DNA of 64,000 nucleotides, from positions 749,403 through 813,402 of the forward strand of contig JAKVCX010000004.1 of the NCBI GenBank assembly GCA_022448525.1, read 5' to 3'. Shown here one piece after another: positions 23,004 to 30,418 of the stretch; positions within the stretch are counted from its first letter, which is position 1, and each line of letters starts with the position of its first letter. The DNA comes from Tenacibaculum sp. (GTDB lineage: Bacteria > Bacteroidota > Bacteroidia > Flavobacteriales > Flavobacteriaceae). The notes under the pieces were generated by a model that saw nothing but the letters and a program-made list of their open reading frames with translations, did not search any database and had not been told where the DNA came from. Position numbers and translations under genes: made by a program.

Positions 23004-24000
23004 ATTAATCATATTAGTTTTTCTAATAATGTTTAAGGTTGGAGCTCAGGTTTCCGACTTTAAACATATTAGTTTTAAAAAAGCTAATAAAATAGCAAGT
23101 CTTCATAAGGGTGAAAGCCTGAAAAACATTGCAACTTTAACTCACAAATTAACAAACGAACTTCAAACCGACGTTGAAAAATTTCGTGCAATTTATCTTT
23201 GGATATGTAAGAATGTAGATTATGATTTTGAAATCTATCAACGTATTTCTCTAAAAAGAGAAGCTTATAAAAATAATCCCGAGAAATTCATAAAATGGAA
23301 CATTGATTACAGAAAACATATTTTTAATCAATTAAGAGATAACAAAAAAACTGTTTGTACTGGATATGCTTATTTACTGCAACAAATGGCTTATATCGCT
23401 GGAATAGAATGTAAATTGATTAATGGTTATGGAAGAAACTCATCAATCAACACCAATGAAATTAATTATCCTAATCATACTTGGAATGCAGTTAAGTTAA
23501 ATAATAAATGGTACTTATGTGATCCAACATGGTCTAGTGGATTTTTAAATAATGATTCTGAATTTATTCATCAATATAATAATGGATATTTTTTAACTAA
23601 GCCAAAACTATTCGCGAGGAATCATCAACCTCTTAATAAAAAATGGACATTATTAAATGTTCCTCCAAGTAATAATTCGTTTGTATCTAAACCAATTGTA
23701 TACGACACAACTTTTCAACATAATATCTCCCCTACTTTTCCCGATGAATTATTTCTTCAGTACGAAAAATCGCAGCATATTAATTTCGAATATCGAACTG
23801 AAAATCGAATTGACTTGAATAAAATTTCCTTAATCTATTTTGACGAAAATGATCAAGAAGTTTTACTACCACTTTCGAATGTTATATATCATGAAGGGAT
23901 TATTAAATTTTACTCTAAAATTTTAAAAAAGGGTAATTTCGATGTTCACTTGAAATATGAAAATGACTATATAGTCTCGTATATGATTCAAATTATCTAA
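22993..24000 (+). CDS. Secreted transglutaminase-like protein
   Basis: A 335-residue protein with a signal peptide (MENKLIILVFLIMFKVGAQ) and a transglutaminase-like cysteine-protease domain: C122 in KTVCTGYAYLL, H in NHTWNAVKL, D in LCDPTWSSG. Proteins of this type are periplasmic peptidases or protein crosslinkers; the KFRAIYLWICKNVDYD helix is the family's usual N-terminal part. The C-terminal ~130 residues are beta-rich. I start at ATG 22993, overlapping the previous gene by 11 bases; in-frame codons further upstream are inside that gene. The two genes likely act together. Confidence 0.85.
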   Translation: MENKLIILVFLIMFKVGAQVSDFKHISFKKANKIASLHKGESLKNIATLTHKLTNELQTDVEKFRAIYLWICKNVDYDFEIYQRISLKREAYKNNPEKFIKWNIDYRKHIFNQLRDNKKTVCTGYAYLLQQMAYIAGIECKLINGYGRNSSINTNEINYPNHTWNAVKLNNKWYLCDPTWSSGFLNNDSEFIHQYNNGYFLTKPKLFARNHQPLNKKWTLLNVPPSNNSFVSKPIVYDTTFQHNISPTFPDELFLQYEKSQHINFEYRTENRIDLNKISLIYFDENDQEVLLPLSNVIYHEGIIKFYSKILKKGNFDVHLKYENDYIVSYMIQII

Positions 24001-24072
24001 TGTATCCTTAAAATTACTGTAAATTCTCAATTATTCTTTTTGGTATATTTGCTTCTACACAATAAATATATC

Positions 24073-25854
24073 ATGAAAAAAATCTTTTTAACTATTGTAG
24101 CTGCTGCTTCAATATTGGTTTCTTGTAAAAAAGAACAACCTAAAAAACAGGTAAAAACAAACCAAGAATTTGAAACGCTGCTTAAAGACTATAACGAAGG
24201 AAAATTAAAATTAAATCCATTAAACGCCACTTTTGCAGGTGATAATAGATACAATGATGAATTTCCAAATTTTTTGTCTGATGAATACGCTTTAGAATCA
24301 AAAGATTTTTTCACGAATTATAAAGCCAAGCTTGAGGGGTTTTCCGATGATCAATTAACGGAAAGTCAACAAATGAGTAAAGCTGTTTTAGCTTGGGACT
24401 GTGATATGTCTTTGACTCAAGGAAGTTTCAAAAATGATCAATTACTTCCTATCAACCAAATGTGGACGGTAAACTTAGTAATGGGTCAATTAGCTAGTGG
24501 AAGTAGTGCACAACCATTTAAAACAGTAAAAGATTACGAAAACTGGTTAAGTAGGTTAGATAAATTCAATACTTGGTTACAATCAGCTAAAACTCGAATG
24601 GAACAAGGAATTAAAGAAGGTTACGTACTTCCAAAATCATTAATCCAGAAAATCATTCCTCAATTTCAAGGTTTAGCAGAAACAAAATTACAAGATCATT
24701 TATTCTATTCTCCTGTAAAAAATTTCCCTGAAGAGTTTACTGATGTAGAAAAGAAAGAATTAGCTCAAAAATATACTAATGTATTAGATAAAAAGTTACT
24801 TCCATCATTTAAAGCGATGTATAACTTCTTAAAGTCTGACTATTTAAATGCTGGATTAGAAGCTAGTGGAATTGATGCAATTCCTAATGGTAAAAAATAC
24901 TACCAACACGCCATTAAGAACTATACAACTACAAATATGACAGCTGATGAAATTCATGAATTAGGATTAAAAGAAGTTACTCGTATTTTATCTGAAATGG
25001 AAAAAGTAAAAAAGGAAGTTGGATTTGAGGGAGATTTAAAGGCTTTCTTCGATTTTGTTCGAAATAATAAGGAACTGATGCCATATACTGAACCTCAGCA
25101 AATCATTGACAACTTTAATGCTATTCATGAAAAAATGAAACCGCAGTTAGAGAAGTTATTTGGTAACAAACCAAAAACTCCTTTTGTAGTTAAGCAAACA
25201 GAAAAATTTAGAGAAGCTTCTGCAAGTGCAGAATATAATCCAGGTTCTTTAGATGGAACGCGTCCTGGTGTTTTCTACACTCCAATCCCTGATGCTTCAA
25301 AATATAATGTTTTCTCTGACGAAGCTTTATTTTTACACGAGGCAATTCCTGGGCATCATTATCAAATTTCTTTAACTCAAGAGAATACTGATTTACCAGA
25401 TTTCAGAAAAACTCTTTGGTATAGTGCTTATGGTGAAGGTTGGGCTTTATATACAGAGAATTTAGGTAAAGAATTAGGTTTATATACCGATCCTTATCAA
25501 TACTTTGGAATGTTAGGTATGGAAATGCACAGAGCAATCCGTTTAGTAGTTGATACTGGATTACATGCAAAAGGATGGAGTCGTGAAAAAGCTATTCAAT
25601 ATTCTTTAAATAACGAAGCAGAAAGTGAAGCAAGCATCATCTCAGAAATTGAACGCTATATGGCTAATCCTGGTCAGGCTTTATCTTATAAAATTGGACA
25701 GTTAAAAATTAGAGAACTTCGTAAAAAAGCAAAAGATCAATTAGGTGATAAATTTGATATTCGTGAATTTCACAATCAAGTCTTAGAAACAGGTTGTATT
25801 CCTTTAGCTTTACTTGAGAATAAAATTGATACTTGGATTACTGAAAACAAATAA
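24073..25854 (+). CDS. DUF885 family lipoprotein, putative zinc peptidase
   Basis: A 593-residue lipoprotein: signal peptide with lipobox LVSCKKEQP, then the DUF885 fold. The zinc-binding HEAIPGHHYQ motif is at residue ~422, with downstream GEGWALYTENL supplying the second-half ligand, the arrangement of gluzincin-like M3/M32-related peptidases. The protein probably cleaves peptides in the periplasm or on the outer membrane. The ATG at 24073 gives the signal peptide; 11 codons further up lack sense. It is a single gene; a hairpin at 25921 lies between it and the next gene. Confidence 0.87.
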   Translation: MKKIFLTIVAAASILVSCKKEQPKKQVKTNQEFETLLKDYNEGKLKLNPLNATFAGDNRYNDEFPNFLSDEYALESKDFFTNYKAKLEGFSDDQLTESQQMSKAVLAWDCDMSLTQGSFKNDQLLPINQMWTVNLVMGQLASGSSAQPFKTVKDYENWLSRLDKFNTWLQSAKTRMEQGIKEGYVLPKSLIQKIIPQFQGLAETKLQDHLFYSPVKNFPEEFTDVEKKELAQKYTNVLDKKLLPSFKAMYNFLKSDYLNAGLEASGIDAIPNGKKYYQHAIKNYTTTNMTADEIHELGLKEVTRILSEMEKVKKEVGFEGDLKAFFDFVRNNKELMPYTEPQQIIDNFNAIHEKMKPQLEKLFGNKPKTPFVVKQTEKFREASASAEYNPGSLDGTRPGVFYTPIPDASKYNVFSDEALFLHEAIPGHHYQISLTQENTDLPDFRKTLWYSAYGEGWALYTENLGKELGLYTDPYQYFGMLGMEMHRAIRLVVDTGLHAKGWSREKAIQYSLNNEAESEASIISEIERYMANPGQALSYKIGQLKIRELRKKAKDQLGDKFDIREFHNQVLETGCIPLALLENKIDTWITENK

Positions 25855-25920
25855 TCAGTAAATACTTTAGCAATCAAAAGTCTACATTCATAAATTGAAT
25901 TAAAGACTTCAGCAAAAATT

Positions 25921-25972
25921 AAATATTGCATTAACCAAATCAAATCATATTTGTAGCGTTAATGCAATATTT
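25921..25972 (+). repeat. 15-bp perfect inverted repeat ending 6 bases before a start codon
   Basis: AAATATTGCATTAAC (25921-25935) and GTTAATGCAATATTT (25958-25972) are perfect complements across a 22-base loop that contains a -7-like CATATTTG. The right arm ends six bases before the ATG of 25979. It could be an operator, a terminator for the gene before, or an mRNA hairpin covering the ribosome site. Confidence 0.75.
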
Positions 25973-25978
25973 TTTATT

Positions 25979-26848
25979 ATGAAAACTACTTTAAAACTAA
26001 TACCTTTTTTTCTTTTTGCTTTTATATTTATTGGATGTAGTGAGAACGAAATGGAAGAAAATTTAGAAGAAGAAACTCCAACGGAAGACATCGTTAAAGG
26101 TAAGAACCTTGAATCTAGAGATAGAATTACACGTGGCAGAATTAGAAGAATTCGTTTGAGAAAAATGAGAGTTAATCAACGTTTGGATATGGAATTTCAA
26201 ATCACAACGACTTTAACCAATAATGAAGCTACAGCTGAAGTTGCTTCAATTGATATGAAAATTAGTAATACTGATTCTAAAAATCAGAATACAGTTTTTA
26301 TTACTCAAGTTCAAGAAAAAGCTATAAACAATGGCAAAAGAAAGAAATATACAAGTAAATCTTTTGATTTACCTTATACTTTTCTAGGAAAAACAGTTAC
26401 AGTTACTTCTATAGATAGAGACATTAAAGGAAATCAAATAGGAAAACCACATGTTGAAACAATTAAAGTTCTTGGAAGAACAATTACAAATCCATTTGCT
26501 ATTAATGAACCTTCTTTAACATTAAATAAAGATGGTGAAACTTTTACAATGCAGGTTTCCCTAAAGGGAGATCCAAAGTATCCTTACTTAAAATTAGAGA
26601 TGAAAGAGATTATGATTTCCTCTAAAGTAATTCCAGATGATGGAGGATCAGAAACAGAGGAAGCTGAAATTCTCTTAAGATATTTAGGTGAAAATAAAGA
26701 TGGTTCTTTCATGTATGGAAACTCAACAGTTAAATTTATAGAAAGCGACAATGTTATTGACATGGAATATATGACTTCACTTTCAGTTATAGATGCTGGT
26801 GGTGAAGAACTAGACTATGCAGAATTTAGAATTACAGGACTCGAATAG
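25979..26848 (+). CDS. Lipoprotein of unknown function
   Basis: A 289-residue lipoprotein with lipobox FIGCSENE after a hydrophobic signal peptide. The mature N-terminus is acidic (EMEENLEEETPTED), then a very basic stretch (RDRITRGRIRRIRLRKMR), then two beta-sandwich-like parts. No enzyme motif is seen. The acidic spacer after the +1 cysteine may act as a lipoprotein export signal to the surface (as described for Bacteroidota), which is inference. It is transcribed alone, with the inverted repeat before and a terminator after. Confidence 0.65.
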   Translation: MKTTLKLIPFFLFAFIFIGCSENEMEENLEEETPTEDIVKGKNLESRDRITRGRIRRIRLRKMRVNQRLDMEFQITTTLTNNEATAEVASIDMKISNTDSKNQNTVFITQVQEKAINNGKRKKYTSKSFDLPYTFLGKTVTVTSIDRDIKGNQIGKPHVETIKVLGRTITNPFAINEPSLTLNKDGETFTMQVSLKGDPKYPYLKLEMKEIMISSKVIPDDGGSETEEAEILLRYLGENKDGSFMYGNSTVKFIESDNVIDMEYMTSLSVIDAGGEELDYAEFRITGLE

Positions 26849-26874
26849 TATTTTGCTGTATAATTAAAAGTATG

Positions 26875-26908
26875 AAACCACTTCGTTCATTTTCGAAGTG
26901 GTTTTTTT
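26875..26908 (+). terminator. Rho-independent terminator
   Basis: AAACCACTTCG and CGAAGTGGTTT pair across an 8-base loop and are followed by T7; it ends the lipoprotein gene 25979-26848. Confidence 0.88.
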
Positions 26909-26937
26909 GTACTTTTATTTCAACCAAATAATTCATA

Positions 26938-28110
26938 ATGAGAAAAACACTTGCTTTATTATTTTTCCCCATAATAACATGGGCACAAACAAATACAGAG
27001 ATTTATCTATTCGATATTGCATCTGAAAAAGGAAAACTAAAAGTTGTCAATGGAAAAAACATTTCTAATAATAACGGATATGACAGTCAACCTCATTTTT
27101 ACAATGATAATGTAGTTCTATTTGCTTCATCACGAAGAGGCCAAACAGATATTGGAAATTACAACATTAAAAATCGAGAATTATCCTATGTAAATAGCAC
27201 ACCACAGGGTGGAGAATATTCTCCACAAAGAATTCCAAATTCTAAAAATGTTTCAGCTGTTAGACTTGATAATGATGGTAAACAAAGGTTTTATGAATAT
27301 AATTTCAAAACCGGAAAAGACACAGAATTAATTAAAGATTTAGTAGTTGCGTACCCGATGTGGTATAACAAGAACACATTAGTTTCCTCTGTTATTGTAA
27401 ATGATAGCTTACAGTTATGTATTAGTGATTTAAAAAAGAAAACAAATACATTAATCGCTAAAAATGTTGGTCGATCTTTTCATAAAATTCCAAATTCTTC
27501 TTTAGTTAGTTTTATGAAAAAAAATGGAGAAAACTGGGAAGTTTGGTCTTTAAACCCTCAAACTAAAGAAACCAAATTCATTACTATTACTGGACAAGCA
27601 CAAGATATTTGCTGGTTACCAAATGGTACTATTTTAATTCCAAATGAAAATAGTATTTATAAATTCCATCCGACTAAAGATAAAGGTTGGAGTGTATTTC
27701 ATCAATTCCAAGATGAAAATATTAATAAAATCTCAAGAATAACAGTAAACGCTAATGCTAGTAAGCTGGCAATCACAGCAGAAGTATCACCAAGATATTT
27801 AGCTGAAGAACAATTAGAAGCTTATAATAAGAGAGACATTGAAGCATTTTTAAAACCATACGCTAAAAATGTAAAGGTTTATACTTTTCCTAATACATTG
27901 AATTATGAAGGAATTGATGAAATGAGAAAACGTTATACTCCTTTTTTCGAGAACACACCTGATTTAAACTGTAAGGTTTTGAAGAGAATCGTAAAAGGAA
28001 ATAGAATTATTGACGAAGAGTATCTTACCATGAATGGCAACAACTTCAAAGCGGTAGCAATTTATGAAGTAACAAACGGAAAAATAAGCAGTGTATACTT
28101 TTTTAGATAA
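26938..28110 (+). CDS. Secreted beta-propeller (TolB-like) fused to an NTF2-like domain
   Basis: A 390-residue protein with a signal peptide ending TWAQ. Residues ~20-280 have TolB/WD40-like repeats (DSQPHFYNDNVVLFASSRRG, YSPQRIPNSKNVSAVRLDND). Residues ~282-390 form a separate SnoaL/NTF2-like domain (EEQLEAYNKRDIEAFLKPY ... VAIYEVTNGKISSVYFFR), a fold often used for small-molecule binding or isomerase-type reactions. The fusion is unusual in my reading, and the NTF2 part has no clear catalytic Asp/His pair. The gene is monocistronic with a bidirectional terminator downstream. Confidence 0.72.
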   Translation: MRKTLALLFFPIITWAQTNTEIYLFDIASEKGKLKVVNGKNISNNNGYDSQPHFYNDNVVLFASSRRGQTDIGNYNIKNRELSYVNSTPQGGEYSPQRIPNSKNVSAVRLDNDGKQRFYEYNFKTGKDTELIKDLVVAYPMWYNKNTLVSSVIVNDSLQLCISDLKKKTNTLIAKNVGRSFHKIPNSSLVSFMKKNGENWEVWSLNPQTKETKFITITGQAQDICWLPNGTILIPNENSIYKFHPTKDKGWSVFHQFQDENINKISRITVNANASKLAITAEVSPRYLAEEQLEAYNKRDIEAFLKPYAKNVKVYTFPNTLNYEGIDEMRKRYTPFFENTPDLNCKVLKRIVKGNRIIDEEYLTMNGNNFKAVAIYEVTNGKISSVYFFR

Positions 28111-28112
28111 AT

Positions 28113-28153
28113 AAAAAAACACCGAATAAATTAACTTTTATTCGGTGTTTTTT
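28113..28153. terminator. Bidirectional terminator at the end of the propeller gene and the sigma-factor operon
   Basis: A long stem AAAAAACACCGAATAAA / TTTATTCGGTGTTTTTT with a short loop, lying between converging genes (28110 and 28168). Confidence 0.9.
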
Positions 28154-28167
28154 ATGTCTACATCCTT

Positions 28168-28551
28168 TTATATTGAAGCTTTAATTCCTCTCAATTCTCT
28201 TTCTTTCGAAAGAACATCTGACTGTAATTTAAAAATATTATCGTGATGTTTTTTTATCCTTTTATCCATCTTTGAAACCTTTTCCATTTTCCTTGTGTAT
28301 TCTTCTTCCGAAATCTTATTACTTTCTTTTAAGGTTTCGAGTTTCTTCATAACTTTTTGTACTCTATCCATGGAAACAGCATTCCTCTTTTCTAACAATA
28401 ATAATTGACTCTTTCTCTTTTTTAATTTTTCAGAAATTGAAAATTCAACATGCTCCTCTTTCTCTTTTTTTGTTTCTTTTACCTCTTGTGCATTTGCAAC
28501 TCCTACAAAACTAACAAGCATTACAACTAATACATATTTAAATAATTTCAT
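28168..28551 (-). CDS. Periplasmic coiled-coil protein, last gene of the sigma-factor operon
   Basis: A 127-residue protein with a signal peptide (MKLFKYVLVVMLVSFVGVANA) and a Lys/Glu-rich mature part predicted to be almost wholly helical, with coiled-coil heptads (KLETLKESNKISEEEYTRKM). It resembles small periplasmic stress proteins of the Spy/CpxP size class, but the LTxxQ motifs of that family are not seen, so the likeness is only in size and composition. It lies 11 bases after the next small helical lipoprotein and is probably the terminal gene of the unit. Confidence 0.65.
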   Translation of the reverse strand: MKLFKYVLVVMLVSFVGVANAQEVKETKKEKEEHVEFSISEKLKKRKSQLLLLEKRNAVSMDRVQKVMKKLETLKESNKISEEEYTRKMEKVSKMDKRIKKHHDNIFKLQSDVLSKERELRGIKASI

Positions 28552-28562
28552 GATTTTGAGTT

Positions 28563-28778
28563 TTATAGGTTATCTAATTCTTTTAACTCCTCTTCAATCT
28601 CTTTAGCTTCTTTCTCTAAAGAATCTACATCTTGATTTACCTCCTTATTAATAACTTCTATCTTTTGTTCAAGTTCAGCTGCTTCTTTCTTCTTTTCTTC
28701 TGCTTTTTTATCTACACAAGCAAATGTGATAAAACATACCGCAAAAAGTGCAAAAATTGTGTTTCTCATAAGGGACAT
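28563..28778 (-). CDS. Small coiled-coil lipoprotein
   Basis: A 71-residue product (68 if the second ATG at 28769 is used) with signal and lipobox-like FITFACVDKK. The mature 50 residues are a single charged helix with heptads of Leu/Ile/Val (ELEQKIEVINKEVNQDVDSL), like a miniature Lpp-type lipoprotein. It lies in the same run as the sigma factor genes. No function is assigned; envelope stress buffering would fit but is not shown. Confidence 0.65.
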   Translation of the reverse strand: MSLMRNTIFALFAVCFITFACVDKKAEEKKKEAAELEQKIEVINKEVNQDVDSLEKEAKEIEEELKELDNL

Positions 28779-28847
28779 GTATTTTAAAGTTTTTTACAAT
28801 ATACAGATTTTAAGAAAACAACAAACTCGCTTTATTTAATTATATAA

Positions 28848-29261
28848 CTAAGAATCAATTCCTTTTTCGAAACGATTTTTAAAAAGATAAATTTGAATAA
28901 AAATTAAAACCGTAAAAAAGAAACAAGCCGTTAACATGGTATTTGAAACTGTAATTCCTTGAAATAAATCTGGAAATTCAATGTTGGTTGAAATTTTAAA
29001 CTTCTCAGGCATTTTCCAGCTAGAAAAAATAGACTTTCCTTTTGATACATAAACTATGCATATAGTTAATAAAGAAAATAATAAAACCCATACTTTTTTA
29101 GAAATTAAAGGAGTGGTTTTATAAACCGAACTAATTTCTACTTTAGTTATTTTGTTCATTACACTTGAAGTAAAATCAAATGTTGGTAACTCTTGTTCTA
29201 CATCTTTTACGTACTTTTTTGCAAAAGCATCTAATTCTTCTATGTGTTTATTTTCTCCCAT
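28848..29261 (-). CDS. Membrane protein, candidate anti-sigma factor
   Basis: A 137-residue protein with a soluble N-terminus of ~45 residues (GENKHIEELDAFAKKYVKDV) and two membrane segments (residues ~50-68 and ~105-125). It overlaps the sigma-factor gene by 14 bases, the usual position of an anti-sigma factor in ECF operons. The classical zinc anti-sigma HxxxCxxC motif is absent, so the role is inferred from position and topology. No homologue can be named from sequence alone. Confidence 0.6.
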   Translation of the reverse strand: MGENKHIEELDAFAKKYVKDVEQELPTFDFTSSVMNKITKVEISSVYKTTPLISKKVWVLLFSLLTICIVYVSKGKSIFSSWKMPEKFKISTNIEFPDLFQGITVSNTMLTACFFFTVLIFIQIYLFKNRFEKGIDS

Positions 29262-29832
29262 AATGATTAATCAATTCTGGTTCTACATTTTGTTCTACTA
29301 CTGTTAATAATCTTTTTCTTGCTCGATGTAATTTGACTTTTAAGTTAGATTCCGACAATTCAGTTACTTCAATTATCTCTTTCAAACTAAGTTCGTCATA
29401 ATAAAACATCCAAAGTAAAGTTCTTTCTTCATCTGGAAGTTTATTTAAACATTCCTTCATTAAAACAGCTCTTTCTTTTCTTGAAATATCTTCAAGAATA
29501 TTGTCGGTACTATTAATTTGATTAATAGTTATTTCATCAATAGTACTTGTGTTATACTTTTCTTTATTCTTCTTTAAACTATCTAAACAATTTCGATAGG
29601 CTATCTTATATATCCAAGTAGAAAATTTAGAATCTCCTTTAAATTTAGACAAGTTTTTATAGGCTTTTATAAAAGTATCTTGCGAAACTTCTTCTGCTTC
29701 TTCCCTACTCTTCAACATTTTCATAGACAAACTAAATACCATTACTTTATACTTTTCTACTAAATGAGAAAAAGCATTAGTATCGCCTTTAATTGTTTTT
29801 TCTATGTAAGTTTGATCGTTGATAGTTGTCAT
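29248..29832 (-). CDS. RNA polymerase sigma factor, ECF type
   Basis: A 194-residue ECF sigma factor. Region 2 is seen as FSHLVEKYKVMVFSLSMKML, then EEAEEVSQDTFIKAYKNL and FSTWIYKIAYRNCLDSL; region 4 as LPDEERTLLWMFYYDELSLK and ESNLKVKLHRARKRL. These contact the -10 and -35 elements. The gene is divergent from the DUF6249 gene and has its own TGTAACC-N16-TGTCATA element immediately upstream, so it probably drives itself. From that element the message would start at or next to the ATG, which makes a leaderless transcript likely. Confidence 0.93.
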   Translation of the reverse strand: MTTINDQTYIEKTIKGDTNAFSHLVEKYKVMVFSLSMKMLKSREEAEEVSQDTFIKAYKNLSKFKGDSKFSTWIYKIAYRNCLDSLKKNKEKYNTSTIDEITINQINSTDNILEDISRKERAVLMKECLNKLPDEERTLLWMFYYDELSLKEIIEVTELSESNLKVKLHRARKRLLTVVEQNVEPELINHYGRK

Positions 29833-29839
29833 TTTATAC

Positions 29840-29869
29840 TATGACAGTCCATTCTTTTAAAAGGTTACA
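29840..29869 (-). promoter_or_regulatory. ECF-type promoter of the sigma-factor operon
   Basis: On the minus strand: TGTAACC (29869-29863), a 16-base spacer, TGTCATA (29846-29840). The element is 7 bases from the ATG at 29832. The same two boxes with the same spacing face the other way at 29904-29933. Confidence 0.8.
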
Positions 29870-29903
29870 AAAAAATCGAAAAAATATTTTTTTTCAAAAA
29901 AAG

Positions 29904-29933
29904 TGTAACCTATTTGAAAAATATCCTGTCATA
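29904..29933 (+). promoter_or_regulatory. ECF-type promoter of the DUF6249 gene
   Basis: TGTAACC (29904-29910), a 16-base spacer, TGTCATA (29927-29933), followed by a leader of about 35 bases. The spacer sequence is unrelated to that of the minus-strand copy, so the shared boxes are meaningful. Confidence 0.8.
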
Positions 29934-29973
29934 CTTGCAAACACATTAAAAATAATATTTAAAAAACAATAAT

Positions 29974-30324
29974 ATGGAAGTAGCAATTGTATTTATGTTC
30001 TTATTCGCAGTAATTTTTGGAATCTTTTATCTTTTTTATTCAACTCGAAACAAAGAAAGGTTAGCTTTAATTGAAAAAGGAGCAGATGCTAAAATATTTA
30101 TGCAAGGAGAAAAGAAAAAGTCAACATTAACAGGAAGAATGATCGTTTTAAACTTTTCATTATTATTAATGGGAATTGGTTTAGGTGTTTTCTTAGCTTT
30201 ATTATTAACAACTTACACAAGATTAGATGAAGAAGCTGTGTATCCAGCGATGATATTTTTTGTAGGTGGTTTAGGATTGTTTTCTGGATTTTTTCTTACT
30301 AAAAAACTGGAAAAAGAAAGTTAA
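29974..30324 (+). CDS. DUF6249-type small membrane protein
   Basis: A 116-residue membrane protein with three hydrophobic segments (residues ~3-22, ~52-72, ~85-103) and the stretch RNKERLALIEKGADAKIF between the first two, typical of the DUF6249 family common in Bacteroidota. The role is unknown. Because it shares the sigma factor's promoter type and stands opposite to it, it is very probably part of that regulon. A terminator follows at 30349. Confidence 0.75.
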   Translation: MEVAIVFMFLFAVIFGIFYLFYSTRNKERLALIEKGADAKIFMQGEKKKSTLTGRMIVLNFSLLLMGIGLGVFLALLLTTYTRLDEEAVYPAMIFFVGGLGLFSGFFLTKKLEKES

Positions 30325-30348
30325 TAATTGATAACATATCTAAAATAT

Positions 30349-30380
30349 AACAAACCGCTTTTATTTAAAGGCGGTTTTGT
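30349..30380 (+). terminator. Rho-independent terminator of the DUF6249 gene
   Basis: AACAAACCGC / GCGGTTTTGTT stem with an A/T-rich loop. It overlaps the extra in-frame codons ahead of the next gene, supporting the later start at 30419. Confidence 0.75.
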
Positions 30381-30418
30381 TATTTTTGGGTTATCCAAAT
30401 ATTTCTAACAACTTTTAT

